Of a DNA stretch of 64,000 bases, positions 20,700-31,349 are shown in pieces; the first letter of the stretch is position 1; every line of letters begins with the position of its first letter. Below the pieces are notes generated by a model. It saw only the letters and a list, made by a program, of their open reading frames with translations, had not been told where the DNA came from and did no database searches. The position numbers and the translations under genes are program-made. Location: NCBI GenBank assembly GCA_911728435.2, contig OU452208.1, forward strand, positions 1,798,001-1,862,000, given 5' to 3'. This DNA comes from Apoderus coryli. Lineage: Eukaryota > Arthropoda > Insecta > Coleoptera > Attelabidae.

Positions 20700-21245
20700 T
20701 TTTAGGTTTTCCCTTCGAACGCAGGAGGTTTTAAAAATACGTTTTCTGAAGAAAAACTTGAAGATATGTAGTAAGTATATTATTGATATTGATGAACGTG
20801 TATTTCGTCTCACCAAAGAACAGTATATAGTAAAATAATTTTTGAGAACGCAGAGACACGTCAAATTCCCAATAGGTTTAACAAAATCAAAAAGAAAGCA
20901 GGTCGTTACTTTGTTGAGTGCTGGTTTATGAAAAAATCAGTCAACGCCCATTGCAAGGCTTATGATTTTTAATGAGCAAAATGTTTCTCAGTTTTTAACG
21001 CATTAAAAGACATTAAGGAAAAGTACAAATTCCCTTCAAACCAAATTTATATAACCTCGATGAAACTGGCGTTTCTACCGTTGCCACTAAAAATCCTAAA
21101 GTGATAACACCAAGAGGAAAACGTCGAGTTATAAAAGTATCATCGTCCGAAAGAGGGACAAATGTAACAGCCGTCTATTGCATGAATGCAAATGGGAATT
21201 TTATACCACCATTTTTAATTTTCCCAAGAGTGAGAATGAAGGTAA
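20700..21245 (+). pseudogene. Pogo/Tigger-like transposase relic
   Basis: Pieces in shifting frames resemble the CENP-B/pogo group. There is a helix-turn-helix style stretch with AARLMIFNEQNVSQF (about 20955-20990), and then a DDE_1 start in which the LDETGVSTV motif carries the first catalytic Asp but is split by a stop or frameshift (about 21050-21090). A clean open part at 21101-21240 carries ITPRGKRRVIKVSSSERGTN and IPPFLIFPR. The rest of the catalytic domain is missing; the sequence breaks into the GAGACG-rich block. The Gypsy element sits immediately to the left. Confidence 0.7.
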
Positions 21246-21264
21246 TATTTTTACAGAGTCAGTG

Positions 21265-21412
21265 CCTTAGAGTTTCCGCGAGACACGACACGTCTCGTCT
21301 CGTCTCGAAGCCGCTTTGTCTCGTCTCGAGAGCATTTTGTCTCGAGTTTCGTGACGAGACGAGACGAGATAAAATCCTTCGAGATAAGTTCGAGACGAGC
21401 CATCTCCAAAAA
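21265..21412. repeat. GTCTC/GAGAC-rich low-complexity block
   Basis: About 150 bp are built mostly from TCTCG and CGAGA words, first as GTCTC runs and then as GAGACGAGACGAG, so the block can fold back on itself. It begins where the pogo relic stops. Its GC content is well above that of its surroundings. No protein reading makes sense. Confidence 0.7.
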
Positions 21413-21619
21413 TTGTAATGACTTAAAACAATTCAAACCATTTATAATAAAAATAATAATATTTTAAATTTTAATTAATAAAAAACAGCATCTTAGGGTG
21501 TGATACGTGCCCTTAACTATAAAGAAAAAATAAATTTTAGAATAAAATATAAAATCTTTATTAAAGAACTGTATTGTTCTTTACAGTAAAATAAACCAAA
21601 ACAAAACCAAAAAAATTGA

Positions 21620-21945
21620 AGTATATCAAATCATCAAATCTGGAAATCAAATTGCTATCATCCCTTCCTCGATTCCGTAAAGCTCTAAAGACGTATTTGT
21701 TAGAAAAAGCTTTTTATACAGTATGTGCATTAATTTTTGAGCGATTCAGACACTGGATAGTACTTAGTAGTTTGTATTGTGTGTTTTGTATATATATTGA
21801 ACTGTAGAATATTTACTTAATTAATTTACTTTAAGTATCTTAATTGATTTATTTATTTATTTGACGATGTACCTGTATGTATTAATTATTATTTTTATGT
21901 TTTATATGTTTTGAGACAAATATATGGTTTATTTGAAATACCCAA
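21620..21945 (+). mobile_element. Non-LTR retrotransposon 3' end
   Basis: An open stretch ends with LPRFRKALKTYLLEKAFY, the usual last conserved segment of CR1/Jockey-like ORF2 proteins. A stop at 21807 and an AT-rich 3' UTR follow. Everything upstream is missing. Confidence 0.6.
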
Positions 21946-22178
21946 GTAGTATTTATTTGATTTAAAGAAATATTTATTTGACTTAGTACTTATACTTACT
22001 TGTTAACAAGGCCCGAAAATGTAAGGATATATTTGTTTGCTTGAACTAACTAGAGTTATTTAGAAGAAAGATTCCATGTACTTGGCCCAAAGATGTTGCT
22101 ACTTGGAATAAATAAATATTTGAGAGAAAGATGTTTAAGAATTCTTAAATAAAGCCTCCCTGCTAGGAGATTCGGGCG

Positions 22179-22280
22179 CATCTAGTGTTGGCAATAGGAT
22201 ATAATGGAGTTGTTACTTCTTGTCCGGCCATCGTTTGTGAACTGTATTTCACCCGGCATATTGCCTGTTCACGCTAGATG
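22179..22280. repeat. Inverted repeat beside the ribozyme
   Basis: CATCTAG plus GGCAATA (22179-22196) pairs with TATTGCC plus CTAGATG (22259-22280), giving a stem broken by short internal loops. It lies 60 bases upstream of the ribozyme hairpin and is probably part of the same repeated unit. A (TC)n tract follows near 22290. Confidence 0.5.
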
Positions 22281-22363
22281 TCGCCAAAAACATCTCTCTC
22301 TCTCTCAATCAATTCTCGTGCTAGTATAAACTCTTCGTAAATGTTGGAAATTTGGGTCACACT

Positions 22364-22420
22364 GCTTGCCGATCACCACTGATGAGTCGTGGATCGACGA
22401 AACTGCCGTCTGGTGAAAGC
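22364..22420 (+). ncRNA. Type I hammerhead ribozyme
   Basis: All conserved parts are present in order. Stem I is TCACCA (22373-22378) with TGGTGA (22411-22416), extended by TGC/GCA beyond an internal loop. The core CTGATGA is at 22379-22385. Stem II is GTCG/CGAC with loop TGGAT (22386-22398). GAAA is at 22399-22402. A minimal stem III (AC, loop TGCC, GT) leads to the cleavage triplet GTC, so cleavage is predicted after 22410. Short stem III helices are typical of hammerheads in animal retroelements. The ribozyme lies in a larger hairpin: ATGTTGGAAATTTG at 22341-22354 pairs with its complement at 22437-22450. It would self-cleave a transcript of this repeat. Confidence 0.88.
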
Positions 22421-23062
22421 ACACTACCATGTGAAACAAATTTCCAACATAACTTAAAGTCTTGTTGCTTTATGTAACAAGCAATTCTTAAATAAATATT
22501 TGTTTATTCTGAACAAACGTTTTTTATATTAAATATATAATTTGTTCTATCCAAACAAATAATTTGTTCCGGAAAATCTGATATTTTGGTTCCAATAAAT
22601 ACTTTGTTACAAATAAATATTTATTTCTTCAAACATGTTTTTTTCTAGAAAGTAATTTACAAATATTTTTGTTAATAAAACTAGGAACGGTTTGGATGAA
22701 TTGTTCAAAAAACACCAAAACACGTAATACTTTGGATATTGTTTCATATTGAACCCCCTGTTGATCTGCTTTAAGATTTTTGTATCGACTTTTATAAAGA
22801 ATGAACCTATTACCCAAACAATTTTGGCTACTACTAAATAATGGGCTCTTTAAAAATAATAAGATATATCTATCTTAAATCAGATCTACAGGGTGTTCAA
22901 AATGAAACAATCCCCAAAAATATTACGTGTGTATAGGTGTTTTTTGAACAATTGATCCAAACAGTTTCTGGTTTAATTAAGAATAATATTTGCAAATTAA
23001 TATCTAGAAAAAGAATGTTTGAAGAAATAAATATTTCTTTGTAACAAACAAAGTATTTATTT

Positions 23063-23642
23063 ATCAAAAGTGGTGGCAAGGTAAAGTTCGTTTGGTCCAA
23101 AGGACACTCTGGTATTCCTGGTAACATATTGGCGGACAAGCTGGCAAAGGAGGCTCGAAGTCTTAATGAAATAAGTAATTTATTTGATTACGATGATCTA
23201 GTAACTTCTTATAGAAAAGATATTAATTCGCTATGGGAGAAAATCTGGGAAAAACAGGCACGAATGTCCAACAATCCATACTTCCAGATACATCCTGCTT
23301 TGCCCAAGAAACCTGATATACCGCACATTTATGTTTATAATATAAACAGACGACATTCGACAACATTTACCAGGCTTAAACTTAATCACGGGTGCTTCAA
23401 CGCTATTCAAAATTGGCATAAAGACCTCACCCAATTGCGAGTGCAACGAATCAGTTGGAGACCTAAATCACATATTCTTTTCCTGTCGTCATCACACATC
23501 AGAAATACAAGCGCTAGCTGTAAAGTTGCGTACTCTAAATATAGTTTTCCCTACATCTATAACATGCTTGTTATCAACAAATAATAAAGAAGTTTTTGAC
23601 TGTATTATAGAATTTCTAGAAAAATGTAAGTTGAGTATATAA
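23063..23642 (+). pseudogene. RNase H and C-terminal fragment of a non-LTR element
   Basis: The stretch opens with VWSKGHSGIPGN, then ADKLAKEA, the last conserved block of an RNase H domain as found after the RT in I/Jockey-related elements. A Trp-rich spacer and TRLKLNHG follow. The frame is lost near 23400; in another frame the region continues with SPNCECNES, NHIFFSC and a stop near 23640. Everything upstream of the RNase H end is missing. The fragment interrupts the AAATAAATATTT-rich DNA. Confidence 0.75.
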
Positions 23643-23644
23643 GC

Positions 23645-24000
23645 CACCACATTAATCATATATTTAGAAACTTTGAAGACTTTACATCATAAAAACAATT
23701 TGTGGCTAATAGAGTAATCTGAGGCCATTAATCTGTTATTTAAATTAAATAAATATTTATTTCTGCCAAAGCATCCCAGCAGGCCAAATAAATATTTTTT
23801 AAAAATCAAATAACTCTATTTATTCCGGACAAACACTGTTTTTTTGAGTCAAATACATTTTGTTTCAGTTAAACAAATAAAAGCCAAATAATTATTTATT
23901 ATGGTTCAATTTTAGAATTTTTTTCAGTGTGTTTCAGTTTATCCTTATCATGATAGTGTAACGAAGTAGGGTTCGACAGGCCAAATTAAAACAAACTAAA
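23645..24000. other. AT-rich DNA with AAATAAATATTT repeats
   Basis: No gene is visible. Copies of the motif at 23745-23900 match the family at 21.9-23.06 kb. Confidence 0.4.
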
Positions 24001-24004
24001 TTCC

Positions 24005-26212
24005 ATTAAGCGTGGACAGGTAGCATATCTCAGGAAATAATAGTCGTAGGACAATGGGAAAAAAATTCTTTTAGGGAAATCGACAATGGGAAATAGCTGG
24101 AAATAGTTTTTTAGTTCCTAACTATACCGCTAGGGGGCGTAATAGATACAGTAATGCGAAAAATGCATTTTTATTGAAAATTTCGCAATATACGTTAGAA
24201 AACCAATACTACCAATACACATTACTGAGATTCGGCATCTTTTTGGTGTATCACTTTTTATTATGCTGCTTGAAATAAAGGCAGCAGGGAAGGACGAAAT
24301 TTTACCTATGATAATGTCTATAACTTTGGTTTGCCTTAACCGAATTGATCAATCTAATTTTTGTCGAAGAACTCAAGCCTTGCTGGTGAAGAAAAAAAAG
24401 ATTTCAAATCATAATTGTTTTTTTGGGGCTCCGGTAGATTTTTCTTTAAAAACTTAAATGGAATGATACAAATATTTTATCAAAAATGAATAGTAAATTG
24501 AATTTGCAACAAAAAAGTCCCAAACCGCACAGGAAAATCTTTATTCGTTTGAGAGTTCTGGCCAAAAGAATGTTGTTCACCAAAATTCGTTGAAAAATCA
24601 TGTAGCTATCTTTAATTTTGATCAAGAATGCCATGGGAAATAAAGAAATAGGTTTAAAATTTATTAAACTGATAGTTTAACAAATAAAAATAATGAAAGA
24701 CCCATTAAAATGACCAAAATGCAGAGCTTTCATAAAATTTGTTAAAAGAGGTAGATCTAGATACCCATGAATTAAAATTGGGAAGTTTCCATGCATGGAG
24801 ACAAATAAATAAACGCGAATATACTGCTAAATACCCTGACTACGATTCCACACCACACGTTTACACTCCATCTACTTTGATGGTCAACTTCCGGCATCCA
24901 ATGAGGATTTGTTTGTGACCAATAATGCGTATTAGGTAGATTAACACTACCACAACTAGAAAAAATGGCTCAGTCCATAAATCTGTGAGAGAAATTGCGG
25001 ATTTTCCGTGCACATATCTCTCAGCCAATAACAAAAGTCTATAGGCGCTTCTTGTCAATATCGGCATCTGAAAGTGCCTGATGTAAAACCATACTGTAAG
25101 GATGCAGTTTAAAAGATTTTAAAATCCAATATGCTGAAGTGCGATTTATTCCTAAGTCTGAAGAAATGTCACTGACGCTTACATGAGGATTCGCTTCCAC
25201 ATACGGAAGAACGTTTATAATATTATCTTCACTGCTAACTGGATGTCTTCTGAGCGGAACTGGATCAACATTTCCCGTTTCTCGTAAACGGCTAACCGAC
25301 GGAACACTTTTCTGCTATGGTGTCTTCGGTCAGGGTATTTAGCAGCATATTCGCGTTTATTTATTTGTCTCCATGCATGGAAACTTCCCAATTTTGTTTT
25401 ATGGGTATCTAGATCTACCTCTTTTAACAATTTTATGAAAGCTCTGCATTTTGGTAATTTTAATGCATCTTTCATTATTATTTGTTAAACTATCAGTTTA
25501 ATAAAGTTTAAACCTATTTCTTTATTTCCCATGGCGTTCTTGATCACGGAAAATTAAAGATATATGATTTTTCAACGAATTTTGGTGAACAACATTCTTT
25601 TGGCCATAACTCTCAAACGAATAAAGATTTTCTTGTGCGGTTTTGGACTTTTTTGTTGCAAATTCAATTTACTTTTCATTTTTGATAAAATATTTGTATC
25701 ATTCCATTTAAGTTTTTAAAGAAAAATCAAAAAAACCTTAGGCGATGCAAATAGCGCTATCTACCGGAGTCCCAAAAAACAATTATGATTTGAAATCTTT
25801 TTTTTCTTCATCAACAAGGCTTGCAGTCTTAAACAAAAATTAGATTGATAAATTCGGTTAAGCCAAACCAAAGTTATAGACATTATCATAGGTAAAATTT
25901 CGTCTTTCCCTGGTGCCTTTATTTCAAGCCGCACAATAAAAAGTGATACACCAAAAAGATGCCGAATCTCAGTAGCATTACTGTGGTAGTATTATTTTTC
26001 TAACCTATATTGCGAAATTTTCAATAAAAATGCATTTTTCGCATTACTGTAGTATACTATTACGCCCCCTAGCGGTATAGTTAGGAAGTAAAAAACTATT
26101 TCCAGCGATTTCCCATTGTCGATTTCCCTAAAAGATTTTTTTTTCCATTGTCCTACGACTATTATTTCCTGAGATATGTTACCTATCCACCCTGAATGGA
26201 ATACCCGGTATT
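24005..26212. mobile_element. Mariner-type relic with about 850-bp inverted arms
   Basis: The segment 24005-24840 recurs as a diverged reverse complement at 25325-26212, around a 480-bp centre. The outer ends read ATTCCATT...CATATCTCAGG on the left and the complement on the right. The arms hold the 5' UTR and the first part of a mariner/IS630-type transposase; the centre holds more of it once. The C-terminal catalytic part is absent. It looks like a head-to-head duplicated, non-autonomous derivative. Confidence 0.75.
24850..25475 (-). pseudogene. Mariner/IS630-type transposase, N-terminal part
   Basis: The frame from 25475 gives a start-like region (GSFHAWRQINKREYAAKYPD), then shifts. In the next frame come SVSRLRETGNV, the ISSDLGINRTSAYWILKSFK helix-turn-helix, and HPYSMVLHQAL. 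Later fragments read SVNLPNTHYWS and SVNVWCGIV, the block just after the first catalytic Asp. The sequence then breaks at 24840 where the inverted copy of the 5' part begins, so the second and third catalytic residues are missing. It cannot code an active enzyme. Confidence 0.75.
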
Positions 26213-26329
26213 TATTCATTCTGAAACCTGCTAGGTATAGACCTCCGTTGGCCAGAAAAGGAACTACAAAAATAGATTTCACCTTTATATTTATTTATTT
26301 AAACAAAACACTAAATTTATGAATTTCGT

Positions 26330-26440
26330 TACAATAGTGATAATGATTCAGAACAAGAGAATGAAGAAGACGACAAACTCTATTTAATTTGTAATGATGA
26401 AGGTAAAAACAATGAGTTATGATTTCAATGTAATATATTA
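26330..26440 (+). pseudogene. Possible C-terminal piece of a pogo-like transposase
   Basis: The strand reads an acidic Ser/Asp/Glu run followed by LICNDEGKNNEL, a stop, then FQCN. This resembles the C-terminal Cys-rich tail of pogo/Jerky-like proteins. It could be the tail of the family found at 20.7 kb. Short and broken, so a weak call. Confidence 0.3.
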
Positions 26441-27150
26441 TTTTTTCGTTCGATATGTTTATTTCGTCAACTTACCCAATGCAGTTCGGCAACTTAGCAA
26501 CGCCTGTGGGTAAGATGCTCGGTAAGATGACGAATATGACACCTTTTTTTTAAAATAGAATAAAAAAATCTGTTTAGCTATAGCTAGAATATTGTATTGG
26601 TTAATTACTATGACAAGTAGAGTTCAAAATATTAGTAAATATTTATTTTTAATTAAAAAAATACTATTTCTGTGCAAATTAGATATTGGGCTTAACTTCG
26701 CCAAATTACCCTCCTTTCCCTATCTATTTATGACATGAATTTCTATAAAGTTTTGGCCGTAGCAAAAATGCTGCATGTAGCAGAAATTAGTATAGATAAC
26801 TGCATCCTTTGGCTCTATCAATGGTCATTAAAATCCGTTTTAATGACACTGGGAGGAAAAGTCATGTTTTAAAATGCCTCGAGGACCAGAAACAAAAGAA
26901 GCTAATTATTCGATGCTTAAGTCATGCATGGTTAAGTACCTATTATCTACTTTTTAAATGGGTCATTTCACCCCCTTATCCAAGTAATCTGTAGGTACGC
27001 TTATTAAAGGGTTGCACAAGTATATGATAAGTATGGCTCGGTTCGGGAAAATCATAATAATAAACAACAATGTGGCAGTCAGTGGTAATAAAAACAAAAG
27101 TCACCACGTGTTTATACGGCGAAAAGGCGTGTTTATAGTAAGATAGGGCG
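26441..27150. other. AT-rich upstream DNA
   Basis: Nothing clearly coding. GGTAAGATG-type words near 26510-26530 may be a transposon end. The GC content rises from about 27080 on, toward the promoter below. Confidence 0.35.
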
Positions 27151-27225
27151 CCAATCAGCGGTTAGACTCCACCTTCGGGTCGTTGTTTGGTGGAAACGCC
27201 AGTACAGAATTGAATTTCATCAAGT

Positions 27226-27234
27226 TCAGTCAGT
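27226..27234 (+). promoter_or_regulatory. Initiator TCAGTCAGT of the signal-peptide exon
   Basis: Two overlapping TCAGT words match the arthropod initiator. They lie about 165 bases before the ATG in the only GC-rich part of this area. No TATA box is found 25-35 bases upstream, so the promoter looks TATA-less. Confidence 0.5.
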
Positions 27235-27393
27235 TTCCTACTAGCGCTTGTGTGTAGTGTTTGGTGAAATCAGATTGTGAGTTGCGGTCAGGTAACAAAT
27301 TGCAATAGCGGATTGCTACAAAAAAAAAACAACAACAATATTTAATTTATTATTGTGATAGTGTGTGATAAAAAACATTGTGAAGCCGCGGTT

Positions 27394-27476
27394 ATGCAGC
27401 GTCGAGGCGCGGCGAGGTTTTTTGCTTCGGTCGCCGTTTTGACGTTCTTCTTCAACATTTCCAATGCTGATTGGTG
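27394..27476 (+). CDS. wg: Signal-peptide first exon, candidate wingless/Wnt1
   Basis: The ATG at 27394 opens a 27-codon stretch with basic residues (MQRRGAAR), a hydrophobic core (FFASVAVLTFFF) and a small-residue exit (SNA), a signal peptide. It ends Asp-Trp-TG, followed by the strong donor GTAAGT at 27477; the split codon becomes a second Trp if the next exon starts with G. In Wnt1/wingless the first exon likewise ends in a Trp-Trp pair, and human WNT1 exon 1 ends at coding base 104, which is also two bases into the second Trp codon. Secreted Wnt ligands pattern segments and appendages. No later exon is recognised in the window, so a long first intron is implied. Another secreted protein remains possible. 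Confidence 0.5.
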
Positions 27477-27479
27477 GTA

Positions 27480-28715
27480 AGTACGATTTTTTTTTCGTAA
27501 TGATAAATAGGTATATAGAGAATGGTACAGACAATTAAAAATAAATAAATTAATAAAAATAATAAGAGAAAAAACATTTAAAAATGTACATTGCCAAACA
27601 TAATAAATATTAGATATTATGTTTAAATCTACAAAAAATGTTACACCTGAAATAAAATTTTGTTCCAAATTATAGCAGGAGAAAAATAAAAAAATGCTAA
27701 TAATTAATAATTGTTGTAAGCTGTGAAAAAAAAAATGAAACAGTTTTTCTTTTCAAAAAATGGTTAACTTTTGATTCGTTGATGTTGATGTTTTTTTCTC
27801 ATGGAATTTTCTACAGTAATTTATTATTTTATGACATTTATATATATATGTATAATGTAAAATATGCTGAAATGATCTCATCAATAACATTTTGCAAACA
27901 TAATATACTACTTATCAAGACCTAGATTGACATATCAAATCCACAAACAAATAAGTGCTGTACCTACCTACGTTAATTAGATTAGCTTAGAATCATTAGT
28001 GTCTGTAATTTTATTCGGTTATATTAGGTATGTATTGTTGTTTGTTATTCTGTTGCGATTCGTTAGCCTTGATTATTCTGTTATGGAGCAGATACCAATT
28101 TTATTGTTCTTTGAAATCTCTTTTGTTATTTTTTGTTATAATTATATGCATAAACCAATATTTTAAATATTAGTGGGTTATAGATTAATAAAAAGTCAAT
28201 TTTTATGATCTCGCCAACGTTTCGCTCATTTATTCGTGCATTTACTTTTGTGTCCGGAGAAGGAACCACCTCTGAATACTTAAAGTAAACATCAGTAAGA
28301 AATTTACAATTTTTGAATAATAAATTATGAAATCTTCAACGAAAACAGGAATAAGTTAGGGTAGAGTTTCTGAAAATCAAAACAATTGTAAAATATGTAT
28401 GCCATGTGTTTTTACATACATTTAAATATTCAACGCAATGCAACGTTTACTTTTGTTGAGGCTTTTTTGAAGCATTAGAGTAAAGAAAAAATATGTGTGT
28501 ACTTTTCTTATGGTAAACTACTCGCCTAAACAACATACTAACTGGCGAGGTCCAAAATATACTCTGCTTCCAGCACATTACACAATATTATATTGGCATA
28601 ATATGGAACATAATTCGATACTTGATTTTCAAAGAAATTTAATTTATTCAACTTGCACAATAATATAACAAATACCTATTAAAACATTATAATATCTAAA
28701 AAAACTCCTAATTTA
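27480..28715. other. Probable first intron, nothing else recognised
   Basis: AT-rich DNA without convincing exons. Open stretches on the minus strand (27316-27668) overlap the wingless-like exon and its intron start and look like shadows. Confidence 0.4.
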
Positions 28716-28729
28716 TACTTAGGTAATTA

Positions 28730-30770
28730 TATATATTTTTTTTTTAACTTTATTTTCCAATTCAATATACTACAAAATATGATATACTCGTATATATAGT
28801 AAGTAAATAAAATATAATATAAATTGGAAAATCAAGGAAAGTTCACCACAAGCAAGCATTACACTAAATTCCTAAATTGTATGCACTAAATGTGCTCCTT
28901 GAAATAAACGAAAAAAATTTTAAATTTAAGAAATATAAAAAAAAAGACAAAATAAATAGCATACAATGCACTATGAGCACCACAACAAGTAAAAGTTACA
29001 TATTCTGCTGTTCATATACCTAAATACTCACAAACAGAGCATCGAAACTCAGCTAATCTCATCAACTTCCGATTTGCCGGTAAGGAATTGTATTGTTTCG
29101 AAACATCATATGAGAATCCCCTCTGAAATAGAACTGACCTATGGATTGGAGGAGTTATGAGACCACGAGATCGAACGTTAATACACATCTGACCGAAACT
29201 CTATTTTATTAAACAAGTAAGGTGGTGTTTTATACAAGATTATTTTATGATAGAGACAGAGAGCGTAATATTTGAACCTGTTTCTCATATTAAGCCACTT
29301 TAAATCCACAAGTTTATGGGATATATGTTCATATTTTTTAATTCCAAAAATAAATCTCATACAGGAATTCTGAACTCGCTGCAGCCGACCCATTGTGTCA
29401 GTATCAAGACAGGGACCAATTATTGGTGCACAATAGGTAAATTGAGACAAAACCAAGCTCTCAGAAAGCATTTTTTTTTGTGGTTATATTAAGGGACGAT
29501 CTATGAGGGTATAAAAGTCTTAATGCCAGATAGGCTTTACGAATGTTCTCAGTGCACTGCTCACGAAACCTCAAAGTTCTCTCCATAATTACTCCCAGAT
29601 TCGTTGCACTGCTAGCGAACGGAATAGAATCATCCCCCATCTCAATTCTCAAAGCCTCACTAAGAAAGTCATACTCAGTCTTCTTTGCAAACAAGACAGC
29701 CACCGACTTCCCCGAATTTGTGCATAAATGATGCTGTGAAGCTCTCTCTGCCAACGAGTTCAAATCCCTGTTCAACCTGGTGTTTGCAGTAAGGTATTCT
29801 GCTGGACGAAAAGATAAAAGCAACTGCACAAACCTGTAAAACTGAGAAGTATACAAAGTAAACAGCAGAGGGCGCAAAATTGACCCTGGCGGAACTCCCC
29901 TGGATATGGTATGTGGGGCAGATATATTGTTATTAATTCTCACAACTTGTACCCTGTCAGAAAGATAAGACCCAATCAGCGCAACCGCTCCATTACTGAG
30001 ACCACATGATTTTAAAATATTTAATAAAACAATATGATTTATTGTATCAAATGCCCTACTAAAGTCAAGAAGCACCATCATAGTACTGCAACCATCATCA
30101 GACATTCGCACAACATCATCAACAATATTCATCAATGTCGTGCAACAGCTATATCCAGCTCTAAATCCGGATTGAACTGGGGGCAGAATATTGTTCTTGT
30201 CCAAGTACTCACGCAATTGGCTCTCCATTATTTTTTCAATAATCTTCGACATAGCAGGCAGAATACTGATGGGCCTCAAATCAGAAAACTGCTGCACCTC
30301 CTTCCTTTTCGGAATAGGACATATAACGGCCTCCTTCCAACAAGTCGGAAAAACATTTTCTATTAGAATACTATTAATAATATGAACTAAGTACTTGATA
30401 ATATCAGGACAACAAAGCTTAACAACATTCATGGCCATACCGTCACTGCCAGGAGATGTATTTCTCAACTTTTTAAGTACAGTAAAAACTACTTCCTCAT
30501 TAACTAACAAAAAGCCAAAAATACTAGCCGAAATTTGATGGTTTTCATAGTAATCGAGAACAGGCCGAATTGACGTAAACTTGGGCACATTTTCAACAAA
30601 GAAATTGCTTATATTTAATACTAGATACTCACATGCACTAAATCTGGCAGAATTATTTTTAAATCACACAAGTTGACACATTTGGCTTTCGAATATGTAT
30701 ATTTTACCGTCGTCACCGTCTAGATTCTGAGCGTCTACATTTAATGACATTTTTATAAAACAAATCATGG
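28730..30770 (-). mobile_element. Antisense CR1-like non-LTR retrotransposon D
   Basis: The minus strand carries an RT-bearing ORF2 from about 30760 to a stop near 29020, followed by an AT-rich 3' region ending near 28740. No endonuclease is present, so it is 5'-truncated. It lies within the presumed first intron of the wingless-like gene, in the opposite direction. Confidence 0.8.
29020..30700 (-). pseudogene. Reverse transcriptase of element D, catalytic box deleted
   Basis: The main open part (29461-30588) carries SPGSDGMAMNVVK, LRPISILPAMSKIIEK, QSGFRAGYS, LLDFSRAFDTINH and SRGVPPGSILRPLLF. Directly after LYTSQFYRFVQ the sequence jumps to LLLSFRPAEYL. The YADD catalytic box and its surroundings, present in the related element at 56.3 kb, are missing, an in-frame loss of about 13 codons. 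GVPQGS is also changed to GVPPGS. The C-terminal part continues in another frame (29178-29471) with SQFTYCAP and LQRVQNSCMRFIFG. The protein could not act as a polymerase. Confidence 0.85.
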
Positions 30771-30991
30771 CATACCTGTTGGCCTATATGTGTTAATGTT
30801 TACTCTTCGTACTCGTAAGGCTGGGAGTTCAAAACTGTGCCATGGAATTTTTTTTGATTATTACTGAAATTGTAGCATATTGCTACCTCAGATGTTTATC
30901 AAATTCTTTTTAGCAGATATTTCATTACTTATACACTGTGATGATATATGAATTTACGGTTATGATATAGCGTGGAAAATTTGAAACATTT

Positions 30992-31349
30992 TTATATATT
31001 TTTTTATTCTTTTCCTTTCTTGGGTTTAAGGTTCTATTTCATAAGCGATGTTTTTTTTGAAATATTTTTATTCCATGTCAAAAGTACAACGTTTCAGCTT
31101 ATTAGCCTTCCTGATTCAAACAAACATACTCGCTAAAATTGAATGAAAATATACTCACTAAAAGTGGTATACACCTAGAAAATTCTACAGAAACATGCGA
31201 TGTTGGTAAGAAAACAGATGTACCTGAGGCAGGCTAATAAGCCGAAACGTTGTACTTATGACAGGGAATAAAAATATTTCAAAAGAAAAAAAAATCGCTT
31301 ATAAAATAGAACCTTAAATCCCAAGAAAGGAAAATAATAAAAAAATTAT
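30992..31349. repeat. Palindromic element with about 125-bp arms
   Basis: Arms about 30992-31118 and 31219-31349 are reverse complements. Each holds a GGC/GCC hairpin, GAAACGTTGTAC, a GACA word and GGAATAAAAATATTTCAAA. The order matches the 6731-7108 palindrome, so the two are relatives. The outer arms extend into CCCAAGAAAGGAAAA. Confidence 0.65.

Larger units (their letters stand above)
21905..23062. repeat. AAATAAATATTT-rich foldback region
   Basis: The motif AAATAAATATTT and variants with GTTTATTC recur many times at 21940-22150, 22485-22640 and 23030-23060, and again at 23740-23900. A long inverted pair (about 22605-22758 and 22886-23062, sharing TTGTTCAAAAAACACC and TCTAGAAA blocks) encloses about 130 bp. 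The region behaves like a composite foldback repeat. It contains the ribozyme hairpin at 22341-22450. Confidence 0.55.

Noticed and set aside
25992..26282. 96-codon minus-strand open stretch in the right arm of the inverted mariner relic
   Set aside because: It lies in the 5' UTR/TIR part of the element; the matching region in the other arm is not open.
28730..30770. Antisense RT frame as an exon of the wingless-like gene
   Set aside because: It is on the opposite strand and plainly a CR1-like ORF2.
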